A DNA stretch of 64,000 nucleotides, taken from the NCBI GenBank assembly GCA_004292955.1, contig RDXX01000033.1, positions 1 through 64,000 on the forward strand, written 5' to 3'. The stretch's first letter is position 1; every line of letters begins with the position of its first letter. A program made the position numbers and the translations under genes. This document shows positions 54,393 through 62,917 of the stretch, in pieces. The DNA is from Oscillatoriales cyanobacterium. GTDB lineage: Bacteria; Cyanobacteriota; Cyanobacteriia; Cyanobacteriales; Microcoleaceae. The notes under the pieces were generated by a model. The model had not been told where the DNA came from. It worked only from the letters and a program-made list of their open reading frames with translations, and did no database searches.

Positions 54393-54660
54393 AAATCGGC
54401 GGTTAAAACCGCCTCTATACAAACAAAACCCCCGGAGGCGGGTTGAAAAAGACCGGGCGGTTGAAACCGCGTCTATACAGACAAAACCTGCCTCCGCAGG
54501 TTGAAGAATAGGCGGTTAAAATTGCGTTTTTTCTTCAGTCCGCGGAGGCGGACATTGTTTGTATAGTCGCGGTTTCAACCGCCGGATTTTGTCTGTGCAG
54601 ACGCGGTTTCAACCGCCGGATTTTGTCTGTGCAGATGCGGTTTCAACCGCCGATTTTTCT
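54393..54660. repeat. Dense inverted repeats between RTX gene and dprA
   Basis: Alternating units GGCGGTTGAAACCGC and GTCTATACAGACAAAACC, repeated five or more times in both orientations, plus CGCGGTTTCAACCGCC copies. No gene. The family also starts the window (30-60). Confidence 0.9.
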
Positions 54661-54671
54661 AACATATCAAA

Positions 54672-55823
54672 TCAACAGCGCTGATATCGCATACCCGGCA
54701 ATTGCGAAACTAATCCCAACAATTCCAACTGCAAAAGAATACCAGAAACCGTCCCCGCTTCCAATCCCGCAGCCTCCACAATTGTATCAAGAGAATTCGG
54801 CCCCGAACCCAGAGCTTTTAACACTACAGCCAACTCCCCATCCAATAGCGGCTCTGGCTTTTCAGGGGTTGGATTTGCCGGAAACAAGGACAACTGCTGC
54901 GCGCTATCCAATTTTGGCATAGCTCCGAGCATTTCTAGCAATCGGTCTTCGCTTAAAAGTCGATCGCTATTGGGGAGAATCGGATGAGCACCTTTACTCA
55001 GCAACTCCAAACATCCAAACGATCGCTCATCATCCAACCTTCCCGTCAAAACATACACATCCCGACAAAACTCATTCGCTTGATAAGCAGTAATTAACGC
55101 CCCCGACTTCTGCGGAGCTTCTATCACAATAGTAGCGCGGCTCAAGCCAGCAATTATCCGATTTCGGCGCGGAAAATTAGTTTTATTCGGTTGAGTGCCC
55201 GCCGGATATTCACTAATTGCCAATCCCTGCTGTAACAGGCGATCGCACAACCGCTCATTTGGCTTAGGATAAACGATATCAACCCCAGTACCAAAAACAG
55301 CCAAAGTCCGGCCTCCCGTCTCCAAACAGCTTGTATGAGCCTCTGTATCAATACCTGCGGCAAATCCCGAAACAACAGTAAAACCATTTTTAGCCAAAGC
55401 CACACTAATTTTACGAGTCCAGCGGCGGCCGTATTCCGAAGGACTGCGAGTGCCAACAATTGCCACCGTCGGCGTAATTCCTTGATTCTCTTTGAGATCG
55501 ACTAAACCGCGATAATACAGCACCGGCGGCGGGCTGGGAATTTCCAATAATAAGCTGGGATAATCCCGATCTGCGGGTGTCCAGAAACAGGGATTGTTAA
55601 TAAGATGTTTCTCAATAAATTCTTCAGGATTGAGTTTAGATCGTTCTTGTACAGTGGTATCAATTACCTGCTTGCCAAACCCTTCTACTCGCATTAAATC
55701 TACTGGTTTCGCCATCCAAGCTTCTGCCAAAGTATTAAAATGTTGGTGCAATCTTTGCAACAAAATCGGCCCTATACCATTAATCTGTGACCATGCTAAC
55801 CAGTAAGCGCGTTCTTCTAGCAA
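54672..55823 (-). CDS. dprA: DNA-processing protein DprA
   Basis: Loads RecA on incoming single-stranded DNA during natural transformation. The 383-residue protein has an N-terminal SAM-like helix-hairpin-helix part (ERAYWLAWSQINGIGPILLQ), the Rossmann-like DprA domain with VAIVGTRSPSEYGRRWT (about 123-139), VVSGFAAGIDTEAHTSCLE (about 150-168), FGTGVDIVYPKPN, FPRRNRIIAGLSRATIVIEA and SGALITAYQANEFCRDVYVL, and a C-terminal winged helix (about 318-383). The start is TTG with GAGGG upstream; no ATG fits. With pilM-Q in the same window, this supports competence. Confidence 0.96.
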   Translation of the reverse strand: MLEERAYWLAWSQINGIGPILLQRLHQHFNTLAEAWMAKPVDLMRVEGFGKQVIDTTVQERSKLNPEEFIEKHLINNPCFWTPADRDYPSLLLEIPSPPPVLYYRGLVDLKENQGITPTVAIVGTRSPSEYGRRWTRKISVALAKNGFTVVSGFAAGIDTEAHTSCLETGGRTLAVFGTGVDIVYPKPNERLCDRLLQQGLAISEYPAGTQPNKTNFPRRNRIIAGLSRATIVIEAPQKSGALITAYQANEFCRDVYVLTGRLDDERSFGCLELLSKGAHPILPNSDRLLSEDRLLEMLGAMPKLDSAQQLSLFPANPTPEKPEPLLDGELAVVLKALGSGPNSLDTIVEAAGLEAGTVSGILLQLELLGLVSQLPGMRYQRC

Positions 55824-55903
55824 CGACTTGCCCTCAATTTATCTGAGAATAATTTTATCATTTTTGGTTGAAACTGCACTATCCATTGCTGTCAACTTAA
55901 AAA

Positions 55904-55973
55904 AGGTACGTTGTTGGGCTTTAGCCCTCTTTAGATTTATAGACAAAGAGGGCTGAAGCCCAACAACGTACCT
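55904..55973. repeat. Long hairpin between dprA and the YdcF gene
   Basis: 29-bp arms (AGGTACGTTGTTGGGCTTTA type) pair with 3 mismatches or fewer around a short centre, and the right arm overlaps the TAG stop of the YdcF-like gene. It may end that transcript; no T run follows. Confidence 0.75.
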
Positions 55974-56625
55974 AAGCTTTCCAATTGACAAAACGGGCAT
56001 AAATATAAGCAATGATTTCCCCAGTCACAGTCCGAAAACCTGCGCTAGATTTCCACCATTCTTGTGAGTTATAATCTTCCGATTCCGCAGCTATAATCCC
56101 GACTTTAATTTCAGGATTCAACACTTCTTTGAAAACCATCCAACTGCGGCGGGCATGAGTGCCAATAGAATAAAGATTGATTGAGTCCACTTTTAGGGCA
56201 GAAGTAGCTAGCCAATCTCGAAGTGCGATCGCAGAAGCAGCAGTGCGGTGTTTCACAACACTCGGTGCGGGTACAGCTACCACTTTGTTCTTATCAAATC
56301 CTAGCGCAATACAAGTCGCGGCGGTCAGTTCAGCATAATTTTTATATTGGGCGAGATAGTGGCCCTTACTTACCGGAAGCCCGGTTGTCACCAATTTCCG
56401 GTATCCGCCTTTGTTGAATTCTGCGATCGCACTTTCGACTGCATAATCCGGCAACCAGCCTTCCACAACCAGTATATCTGCTTTAATCGGCGCATTTACC
56501 GCCAAAAATGGATGAATATTTGTGATAATTAAGACCATTGTAATGATTAAACCTGCGATCGCAATTACCCAACCTTCCCAGGTAATTGCCCACATCTCTC
56601 GGCGGCGGATCAGACGAATTTTCAT
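55972..56625 (-). CDS. YdcF/DUF218-family membrane protein
   Basis: ElyC/SanA/YdcF family, 217 residues. One N-terminal transmembrane helix (about 15-36, WVIAIAGLIITMVLIITNIH) and a DUF218 domain (about 48-205): ADILVVEGWLPDYAVESAIA, GGYRKLVTTGLP, VKHRTAASAIALRDWL, and SIGTHARRSW. The family is linked to envelope polysaccharide or peptidoglycan processing in other bacteria, but the enzyme reaction is not known. Start ATG is clear. It is read toward dprA with a hairpin between them. Confidence 0.85.
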   Translation of the reverse strand: MKIRLIRRREMWAITWEGWVIAIAGLIITMVLIITNIHPFLAVNAPIKADILVVEGWLPDYAVESAIAEFNKGGYRKLVTTGLPVSKGHYLAQYKNYAELTAATCIALGFDKNKVVAVPAPSVVKHRTAASAIALRDWLATSALKVDSINLYSIGTHARRSWMVFKEVLNPEIKVGIIAAESEDYNSQEWWKSSAGFRTVTGEIIAYIYARFVNWKA

Positions 56626-56632
56626 TTTATAG

Positions 56633-56780
56633 CAGAAGGAAGAAGGAAGAAGGAAGAAGGAAGAAGCAACAATACCAATGGTTTCAGGAAGAGGGAAATA
56701 GTGAGACAGTGAGAAAGTTATAAAATTGCCTTATGCCCTATTCCCTATGCCCTATGCCCTATTCCCTATTCCCCATTCCC
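56633..56780. repeat. GGAAGAA and CCCTATG/CCCTATT heptamers
   Basis: About five GGAAGAA copies at 56633-56667 and about six CCCTATG/CCCTATT copies at 56731-56780 in the gap between the YdcF and DUF2301 genes. No gene. Confidence 0.9.
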
Positions 56781-56783
56781 AAA

Positions 56784-57431
56784 TTATTTGTGTTTGAGAT
56801 ACTCAAAAACGCTCTTATCGCCGATATCCTGGGGGATAGGTTGAAAAAACTTGCGGACAGCAAAAATGATGAACAATATCGCCCAAAGTCCCAGCAGCAA
56901 CTGTTCATTTTCCGGTGTCAAGAAGCCAAAAATATGTCCTAAAAGTAATAGCGGAACTCCCGGAGTCAAAAACTTAGTTTCTAGGCGGTTAAAGCAGAAA
57001 GCTTCTTTAAAAAAGATGCCATTCAAGGCAGCAAAAGTAAAGCCAATTCCCCACAAAGTCGCTGGATGTTCGTACACCGCCAAAGCCAAAGGTTCGCTAC
57101 TTTGTAAAGCGACAAACAGTGCTGCCGCGCCGCCGATCGCCCAAAACATCTGTAACGTGCGATGCAGCGCAATCATGTAAATGTGAATAGTTGCCAAACT
57201 AACGCCTAAAGCTATCCAGAAACACGCAAAAACAGGCGTTACAGCTTGAATTGCCATTGGGTTGTCGCCCTGTTGCAACACCAGAGTAGCACCCACCGCC
57301 AAACACAGCGCCGCCACCCCCAATCCGGCGCGGTAGATCAACACTCCAGTGCGATCGCTTTCGGTAATCGTAAACTCGCCGAATTGCCCTTGATAGACTG
57401 CCGATTCATCAGGCGATTTCAGTAATTGCAT
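56784..57431 (-). CDS. DUF2301 integral membrane protein
   Basis: Cyanobacterial/plastid family of unknown function. The 215-residue protein has a hydrophilic start (QGQFGEFTITESDRTGVLIY), then seven hydrophobic segments (about 35-55, 63-83, 87-105, 110-125, 130-150, 158-172, 176-195) with signatures YRAGLGVAALCLAVG, FKEAFCFNRLETKFLTPG and HIFGF. An upstream GTG one codon earlier is possible, but the AGGAGG spacing (8 nt) supports ATG 57431. It is divergent from the calcium-binding-domain gene. Confidence 0.9.
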   Translation of the reverse strand: MQLLKSPDESAVYQGQFGEFTITESDRTGVLIYRAGLGVAALCLAVGATLVLQQGDNPMAIQAVTPVFACFWIALGVSLATIHIYMIALHRTLQMFWAIGGAAALFVALQSSEPLALAVYEHPATLWGIGFTFAALNGIFFKEAFCFNRLETKFLTPGVPLLLLGHIFGFLTPENEQLLLGLWAILFIIFAVRKFFQPIPQDIGDKSVFEYLKHK

Positions 57432-57515
57432 CACAGCTTCCTCCTATTTGTCAGACACGAATGTACTTCTACCAAGATATACTTTATTGATAAACCGATA
57501 CAGCGAGACCGAGCG

Positions 57516-58178
57516 ATGCCCAAATTTAACAAACCTAAAGTTAACCAGCCTAAAGTTAACAAGTCTCAAGTTGACGATCGCCCAAATCAAAGCAAATCCC
57601 TTCCTTCAGAATCCGAACTTCCTTTAGTTCAGCTTGATGAAACCATTGTAGCAGGTAGAAGACCGAAACCGCTAAACGACTTGCAGCGCTTGCTTGCTGA
57701 ATTACCAGAATTAGGAGGCACTTTCAAGCCAGAAATCTTCGCCGATCTCGATGAAAACAACCCATTTAATGGCGGTCAATTTGAAAGTAAGATTAGAAGA
57801 ATCCTGGGAAACAAAAAAATCAATGCCGATCTTAAAAATACAATCAAATATTTAGACTACCTCAAGCAAAATTTTCAAGTTCCGTGCCATGTTACTGGCA
57901 TAGAAGAGTTTGAATGGGAAGAAGAGTATCTTATGGGTTTTGGCACTAAAAAAGAATATGCAAGGCTCAAAAAAACTCAACCTTCTTATACTGATAAATT
58001 CACAATTCATCGGTTGGAAGATTTTTCTATTCAGGAAGACGGCATATTTGTGGAAGTTCAGCGCGTTGGCGATCGCAAAAAGTTTATGTTGCGTTTAGCA
58101 GAGTTAGAATCAGTTGATGATATCCCCCCAAACAATCATTTATTACATGATTATGCCGTGTGGTGGATTAATTATTAA
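57516..58178 (+). CDS. Calcium-binding-domain protein
   Basis: The 220-residue protein starts with a lysine/asparagine/proline-rich tail (KFNKPKVNQPKVNKSQVDD, about 1-40). The C-terminal 100 residues (about 120-220) resemble the small Calcium_bind family: YLKQNFQVPCHVTGIEEFEW, FSIQEDGIFVEVQRVGDRKK, and the ending LLHDYAVWWINY. The start is placed at ATG 57516 because residues encoded upstream from 57426 overlap the divergent DUF2301 gene and look random. Role unknown. Confidence 0.7.
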   Translation: MPKFNKPKVNQPKVNKSQVDDRPNQSKSLPSESELPLVQLDETIVAGRRPKPLNDLQRLLAELPELGGTFKPEIFADLDENNPFNGGQFESKIRRILGNKKINADLKNTIKYLDYLKQNFQVPCHVTGIEEFEWEEEYLMGFGTKKEYARLKKTQPSYTDKFTIHRLEDFSIQEDGIFVEVQRVGDRKKFMLRLAELESVDDIPPNNHLLHDYAVWWINY

Positions 58179-58181
58179 GGA

Positions 58182-58357
58182 AGAGGGAGATTGGGAGATT
58201 GGGAGAGGGGGAAAAATCTTCCTTCTCCCCTCTTCCCTCTTCCCTCTGAAAACTGTCAACTGTCCCAGGTCAACTGTCAACTCTTCCTTCTTCCCTCTTC
58301 CCTCTGAAAACTGTCCCAGGTCAACTGTCCCAGGTCAACTGTCAACTCTTCCTTCTT
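58182..58357. repeat. GGGAGATT and CAACTGTC/CCCAGGT units
   Basis: Degenerate GGAAGAGG, CTTCCCTC and CAACTGTCAACTC units; the last resemble the reverse of the CAGTTGA heptamer with a CCCAGGT variant. No gene. Confidence 0.75.
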
Positions 58358-58359
58358 AA

Positions 58360-59115
58360 TTAGATTGAAGTAGCAAAGTGCGATCGCTCGACTTTTGCCA
58401 AAGCTTCAACTAAACTGCGAACAGCAGCAATCATCGCCACTTCGCTGTTAAGTTGGCTGACAGCAGAACCGACGCCAACACCCGCAGCGCCAGCGCCAAT
58501 AGCCAGCGGTGCAGTGACGCTGGAGATGCCCGAAGCGCAGAGTACGGGGACTTGTACGGCGCGGGAAATTTCAAAGGCTGCGGCCAAAGTAGGCGCTGCT
58601 TTTTCAATCAATCCCAAAGTTCCGGCGTGAATTGGTTGGGCGCTAGTACCGCCTTCGGTTTGGATGATGTTAGCGCCAGCTTTGACTAATTCGGTTGCTA
58701 ACTGTACTTGTTTGTCCAGTGTCAAAATGTGGGGAACTGTTACAGAAAGAGTGATGTTCCCAAATAGCGATCGCGTTTGGCGAGTCAACTCCAAAACTTC
58801 CTCAGCTTCAAAGCGGCGCCCTACGGCGTAGAAAGCATCAAAGTTGCCAATTTCAATCAAATCAGCGCCAGCTTCTACCGCAGCTACAAACTTTTCTGGT
58901 TCCACAGCCGACACACAAATTGGCAAATTTGTCAACTGTTTTGCCATCAATACCAAATCGCGATCGCAAGCAATATCGACAAAGGAAGCGCCACCGAGAT
59001 CCGCTGCTTTGACAACAGCCGCAACGTTAGCCGCATCAAAATTATTTAAACCGCTGATAATTTTCAGGGCGCGGCCTTGCTCAAATGCGCGCTGCAATTT
59101 AGGAGTTACACTCAT
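58360..59115 (-). CDS. ycf23: Ycf23/DUF561 TIM-barrel protein
   Basis: Conserved in cyanobacteria and some plastids. The 251-residue protein has a TIM-barrel pattern: RALKIISGLNNFDAANVAAV, ADLGGASFVDIACDRDL (about 37-53), PICVSAVEPEKFVAAVEAGA, TLSVTVPHIL, IIQTEGGTSAQP (about 139-150), VPVLCASGISSVTAPLAIGA, and GVGVGSAVSQLN. Function unknown; the fold suggests phosphate-ester or thiamine/indole-type chemistry, which is inference only. It stands alone. Confidence 0.92.
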   Translation of the reverse strand: MSVTPKLQRAFEQGRALKIISGLNNFDAANVAAVVKAADLGGASFVDIACDRDLVLMAKQLTNLPICVSAVEPEKFVAAVEAGADLIEIGNFDAFYAVGRRFEAEEVLELTRQTRSLFGNITLSVTVPHILTLDKQVQLATELVKAGANIIQTEGGTSAQPIHAGTLGLIEKAAPTLAAAFEISRAVQVPVLCASGISSVTAPLAIGAGAAGVGVGSAVSQLNSEVAMIAAVRSLVEALAKVERSHFATSI

Positions 59116-59239
59116 AGTTAGCCTTCCAACTCAGAAAATTTGTTAGACTCATTTTGACACGAATTAGAACTATTTTTGATTTTTAATTCTTAATTTTTAT
59201 AGGACTGATACCAATTTTTTATGAGGGTGCATAGAATCT

Positions 59240-59434
59240 GATCCCCCCTAACCCCCCTGGTGGGAGGGGGGGACAAGAGTTACTCAAAGTCCCCCTTCTT
59301 AAGGGGGATTTAGGGGGATCGGGATATGTGCAACGACCCATTAAATTGGTATGACGCACTCCTTGTTTAGAAACCGGGTTTTTTTACGAAAAGACGGATT
59401 TTAGACCGCAGATTAGGTAAAAAACCCGGTTTCT
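59240..59434. repeat. GATCCCCC palindrome and AAACCGGGTTT hairpin
   Basis: GATCCCCCCTAACCCCCC to GGGGGATTTAGGGGGATC (59240-59320) and the AGAAACCGGGTTTTTTTAC / GTAAAAAACCCGGTTTCT hairpin (59369-59387 and 59417-59434). The gap 59116-59458 has no gene. Confidence 0.85.
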
Positions 59435-59458
59435 GGGTGCCGATGCGTAAGTTTTGTT

Positions 59459-59989
59459 TTAATTATTTCCCGGCTGTCGAAACTTGTGCACATCTTTGAT
59501 AACTTGTACCCAGCCGTCAGAGAGAGATTCCAAAATACGATCGCCCTTTTCCTTCGTCGCCACCGTCGCATCGCCCAACACACCGCTATCAGTCAACTCT
59601 CGCGTCAGCCAAACAAAAGGCAAGCTACCTTCCATACTCAGCAAACTGTCAGCAGGCAAATCCCTCGGATACTCGCAAACTGCTCGCTCCATTTTCACCT
59701 GTTCGGGCAAAATTGACAACATCAAACTCGTTTCGGCATCTCCCGCGTGAATTCCCAATTCTAACTCTTTCGCCGTGAGTAATTGGGCCGCCACATTCGG
59801 CACCCGCCAGACAAACAGCGGAAACACTGAAAAATCCTGATATTTCTGATGAATATCCCGCACTGCAATTTCCATTACCTGCGGCTGTCCGCCGTGGGCA
59901 TTCATCAATACTAATTTCCGAAATCCTGCCCGGTAAATACTGTCAGCAATTTCGCCAATTGCGGCTAAAAGTGTCTGAGCGCCGATCAT
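59459..59989 (-). pseudogene. Truncated creatininase-family amidohydrolase
   Basis: Only the C-terminal two-thirds remain. AQTLLAAIGEIADSIYRAGF, LMNAHGG (metal His), and HAGDAETSLMLSI (metal Glu) match creatininase/creatinine amidohydrolase-like proteins, about 177 residues from the ATG at 59989. The usual N-terminal segment (about 80-100 residues, with the GSTEQHG-type metal site) is absent. The frame stays open upstream for 67 codons, but those residues are the antisense reading of a PAS-domain fragment. The break is near 59985-59993. Confidence 0.85.
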
Positions 59990-60293
59990 AGAAGAACGTT
60001 TGAGCGTCGCCATCAAAGGCTCGGGCATAGCAAGCTGGGATCTAGACGTGCGAACAAATCGAGTAATTTGGTCGGCGAACCATTTCAGGATTTTCGGCTG
60101 CGAACCGACACCGGGCGGCGAAACTACGATCGCAGTGTGGAAAAAGTTCGTGCATCCAGACGACTTAAAACAAGTCTTGCAGGCAGTCAAAACGGCTCGG
60201 GAAACGCGATCGCTCTACTCGATCGACTACCGAATCGTGCGCGCAGACACGGCCAAAATCCGCTGGTTGAGCGTGTTAGGGACTCGCGGACAA
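59988..60293 (+). pseudogene. Broken hybrid histidine kinase, PAS-domain end
   Basis: Reading EERLSVAIKGSGIASWDLDV, then NHFRIFGCEPTPG, FVHPDDLKQVLQAV and SIDYRIVRADTAKIRWLSV, this is a PAS fold with the usual W-D start and HPDD motif (about 95 residues). It is cut by an insertion sequence at about 60294. The upstream boundary with the creatininase fragment is also abrupt. The matching receiver end is at 61588-61816. Confidence 0.85.
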
Positions 60294-60305
60294 ATAAAAT
60301 ACCAG

Positions 60306-61034
60306 TCAAAATGGGATAATCGTGATATCCCATTTTGGTAAAGTTTCAGAACGTTGCCATGAGGGCAAATACTGTTTTAACTCATGAGGTAAGACTTTTA
60401 CGCCTTTCTCATAAGTTGTCTCAATTAAGTTTACAATGGGATTAATTCCTTTCCATGTCATGCTAGATGCCCAGTGTACGGCAGTTTCAACTGAATCTAA
60501 AATAGCACCATTCCAATAGTGTTCAAGTGCCGCCCAGCAGCGTTCAATTGGGTTATACTTACTATGATATGGTGGATAGTAAATTAGTCGGATTCTTAAG
60601 CCAATTGCCTGAGATAACTCGATGATGCGTTTGATGAATTGTGTGCGATTGCTTCTGATTGCCGGACCACCATCAAGGTCAATCACTAATTCTTCGAGTT
60701 CGGTGTAATCAGATTGATTATTGTGCCACCAATCTGTTAGACAATCAACAATAAAATCTGTAGTTTCAGCGGACTGTCCCATATAAATCGATAGTTGATC
60801 ACTTTGAGTGTTAAGAATGCCAAAGGGGACTAATACAGCTTGCCACTCGGTATCATGATCGTCAGCCGATTTCGGTTCGATGGTTCTGGCTTTACCTCCC
60901 CGTGACAGGTTGCCAATTTTTACTTTCGCTTTGGTATCAATTGATATTCGCAGAGACTTGACATCTAGATTGGAGGCTTGATTCTCCTTCAATACATTCT
61001 CAAAAATCGCATCAGTTTCGGGAATTTTTTTCAA
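60306..61034 (-). CDS. ISAzo13-type transposase, C-terminal frame
   Basis: DDE-type transposase half. LVIDLDGGPAIRSNR (metal Asp), RLIYYPPYHSKYNPIERCWA (the Glu of DDE in PIER), and the C-terminal SMTWKGINPIVNLIETTYEK are characteristic of ISAzo13 (IS630-related) elements. It has no ATG; it starts at TTG 61034 or, more likely, is reached by a -1 shift from the preceding frame at the A-run 61051-61060, where KTQKTKPLKKIPETD becomes continuous. The last stop is just inside the left end of the IS. Confidence 0.85.
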   Translation of the reverse strand: MKKIPETDAIFENVLKENQASNLDVKSLRISIDTKAKVKIGNLSRGGKARTIEPKSADDHDTEWQAVLVPFGILNTQSDQLSIYMGQSAETTDFIVDCLTDWWHNNQSDYTELEELVIDLDGGPAIRSNRTQFIKRIIELSQAIGLRIRLIYYPPYHSKYNPIERCWAALEHYWNGAILDSVETAVHWASSMTWKGINPIVNLIETTYEKGVKVLPHELKQYLPSWQRSETLPKWDITIIPF

Positions 61035-61513
61035 GGGCTTGGTTTTTTGTGTTTTTTTAGGCGATACCCCATTCGATTTAAAATCGCGCCAATTGTCTGA
61101 CGAGAAGGTAATTGCTCACTGTCGTAGTTCTTCTGACTCACTAATGCCGCTCGTACCGCCATGGCCGTGATCCGGGCATACAAAAATGTCGATTGAAACT
61201 TGGGGTCTGCCTGGGACTCTGGATCTACTAAAGAACGAATATCGGCTTCTAAGTTGGGCAGCAAAATTTCACTTTTATGTCGCCCTCGTGCCCGGTAATT
61301 ATCCACACAAATCAACCCGGTTTGTCGTTCATGTAAGCCTAGTTGAACACTGTCTCGGTTCCACCCCATAAATGTTTCTACTTTGCGGGCCCAAGCATTA
61401 AAGTAGTCTTCAGCCACTTTTGCCATAAAGTCTCGACGGCGATAGCCTGTCAGTTTTTTTGCCGCATCTTTGAATGTTAATTTCACTGGCTCACTCAAGA
61501 TCATTTCTAGCAT
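61031..61513 (-). CDS. ISAzo13-type transposase, N-terminal frame
   Basis: 160 residues with a helix-turn-helix-like start (LTFKDAAKKLTGYRRRDFMA), DNYRARGRHKSEIL, and ILNRMGYRLKKHKKPSP. The frame stops at 61031, overlapping the C-terminal frame by 4 bp. The slippery CCTAAAAAAAC at 61051-61061 (minus strand) could shift ribosomes -1 and give one full-length transposase of about 400 residues; otherwise the element is a simple frameshift remnant. Confidence 0.8.
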   Translation of the reverse strand: MLEMILSEPVKLTFKDAAKKLTGYRRRDFMAKVAEDYFNAWARKVETFMGWNRDSVQLGLHERQTGLICVDNYRARGRHKSEILLPNLEADIRSLVDPESQADPKFQSTFLYARITAMAVRAALVSQKNYDSEQLPSRQTIGAILNRMGYRLKKHKKPSP

Positions 61514-61587
61514 CCCAATTACAGAAGTAACAACCGCTTATGTCAGATTTTTTGTTTCCTACTCTTCTAGGATAACTGGGGTTATAT

Positions 61588-61816
61588 TTAATCGCAAGCC
61601 CCTTATATGTTGCTGCGGCAGGTGCGGGCTCTGCCGCCGGAGCAAGGCGGATTGGTTCCCGCGATCGCCCTTACCGCCTATGCTGGAGAAATTGACTACC
61701 AGCAAGCCCTGACTGCGGGGTTCCAGCGGCACATTTGTAAGCCTTTAGATCCAGACAAGTTGGTGCAGGCGATGTTGGATGTGTTCGTGGAGCGATCGGG
61801 CAAAAACATTTTTTAA
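61588..61816 (+). pseudogene. Broken hybrid histidine kinase, receiver-domain end
   Basis: MLLRQVRALPPEQGG, VPAIALTAYAGEIDYQQALT and HICKPLDPDKLVQAM are the C-terminal half of a response-regulator receiver domain, with the conserved K in CKPLDP. Together with the PAS fragment at 59988 these are the two ends of one kinase whose transmitter centre has been lost. It is followed by an AAGAAG run and repeats. Confidence 0.85.
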
Positions 61817-61860
61817 TTTAAACTATTTTTTGCTGCTAAAAATCTTTATTTAACGAACCG

Positions 61861-62100
61861 CAAAGGCGCGAAGAACGCGAAGGAAAAAGAAGAAGAAGAA
61901 GAAGAAGAAGAAACAAATAAAATAGTTTTGTAGTAATGACTTTAGTCCTCTCTCGGTCTGAGGAGCGAAAATTAAATAATTTACACATATTTGTGGGATG
62001 GGCGTCCCGCCCGTCAAGAAAGGACAAGAATCATAAAATTGTAAGTTATTTAATTCTCATTCCTGAGGACTAAAGTCCTCACCACGAACCAATTGATTGC
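61861..62100. repeat. AAG-triplet run and palindromic element
   Basis: An AGAAGAAGAAG run (about 61887-61912) and a palindromic element (61961-62077) with ends GAGGAGCGAAAATTAAATAA and TTATTTAATTCTCATTCCT around a GGGATGGGCGTCCCGCCC core, same family as 28051-28180. No gene. Confidence 0.8.
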
Positions 62101-62113
62101 CGATCGTATCCAA

Positions 62114-62142
62114 TAAAAAAACCTCACAGATGGAGGTTTTTT
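62114..62142. terminator. Bidirectional terminator
   Basis: AAAAAACCTC-ACAGATG-GAGGTTTTTT: a 10-bp stem flanked by A and T runs on either strand. It lies between the kinase remnant and the convergent WGxxGxxG gene, and would end transcripts from both sides. Confidence 0.85.
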
Positions 62143-62219
62143 GATGATTGTTGGCGCTATTCGGACAGGTTAAAACATCCTGTCCCTGCATCATGCCCAC
62201 AGCCCGTTATACCCTAGTA

Positions 62220-62540
62220 TTAGCGGTAATCTGTACGAACTGCTGGATCGCGATCGCCAGTTGTAGTGGTATAGCGGACATTTTCTTCGCGTTTGCGGGG
62301 CATTAAACCGAGCAAACCGGACAAGCCGAGCAAGCCCAACCATCCCCAATCAAAATCGCGATCGTTCTCAGCACTGTAGACACCAGAGCGAGGAGTAGTA
62401 GTGGTAGTGGTAGTATCTCTGCTGTTAGTACCCGGAGTTGTATTTGTCTGAGCCGAAGCAGGCAAGTTAGCTGGCACAATGGCTAGACCAGCAGCGATAA
62501 TACCTGCACCGATTGCTTTGGATAAGTCAGAACGTTTCAT
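62220..62540 (-). CDS. WGxxGxxG-family exported protein
   Basis: Small cyanobacterial secreted or membrane protein, 106 residues. Signal-like start KAIGAGIIAAGLAIVPANLP with cleavage after SAQ (about 31), a Thr-rich stretch (RDTTTTTTTPRSGVY), and the name-giving motif in DFDWGWLGLLGLSGLLGL (about 63-80), followed by PRKREE, like a C-terminal sorting or anchor segment. Function unknown. It stands alone behind the terminator at 62114. Confidence 0.9.
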   Translation of the reverse strand: MKRSDLSKAIGAGIIAAGLAIVPANLPASAQTNTTPGTNSRDTTTTTTTPRSGVYSAENDRDFDWGWLGLLGLSGLLGLMPRKREENVRYTTTTGDRDPAVRTDYR

Positions 62541-62917
62541 AATTCAAATGCTCTCTGTTGGCAAAAATCTTTAACTATCATCACTATATCGATCGCCTTT
62601 CAAAGTTAAATCCACCTGTAGCAGTAAAGATTGATTAACTCCAGCTATTACTACAGATTGATATCAAATTTTTAGTGGTCATACGAAATTAAACATAGCT
62701 CGCAAAGCCCAAAACGTCACTTCGAGGGGTGTATCTCATATCGTTTCCGGCCGCATCGGTATTGTTCAAACAGTCAACCGTCAACCGTCAACCGTCAACC
62801 GTCAACCGTCAACCGTCAACCGTCAAAAATCATACAGACAATGTACTGTTGACAAAAAAAGGTAAACTCAGATATTGCACAGACAACAAAAGCTCGATCG
62901 ACGGAGATTAAAACAAA
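62541..62917. repeat. Gap with CGTCAAC heptamer array
   Basis: About seven to eight copies of CGTCAAC (62773-62826) upstream of ccmP; otherwise AT-rich, with a TTTCCGGCCGCATCGG unit near 62742 related to the 23165-23304 element. No gene. Confidence 0.8.

Larger units (their letters stand above)
60294..61587. mobile_element. ISAzo13-type insertion sequence
   Basis: About 1.29 kb. Imperfect terminal inverted repeats: left ATAAAATACCAGTCAAAA (60294) and right, read inward, ATATAACCCCAGTTATCC (61587); 11 of the first 15 positions match. It carries the minus-strand transposase in two overlapping frames. The boundaries are estimates; no clear target duplication was seen. It has inserted between the PAS and receiver ends of a sensor kinase gene. 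Confidence 0.75.

Noticed and set aside
57426-57515. Upstream start of the calcium-binding-domain gene
   Set aside because: It overlaps the divergent DUF2301 start and its ribosome site, and the sequence is unlike the rest.
60000-60341. Stand-alone PAS protein of 113 residues
   Set aside because: Its end is read from the insertion sequence and its start lies inside a domain, so it is a kinase fragment.
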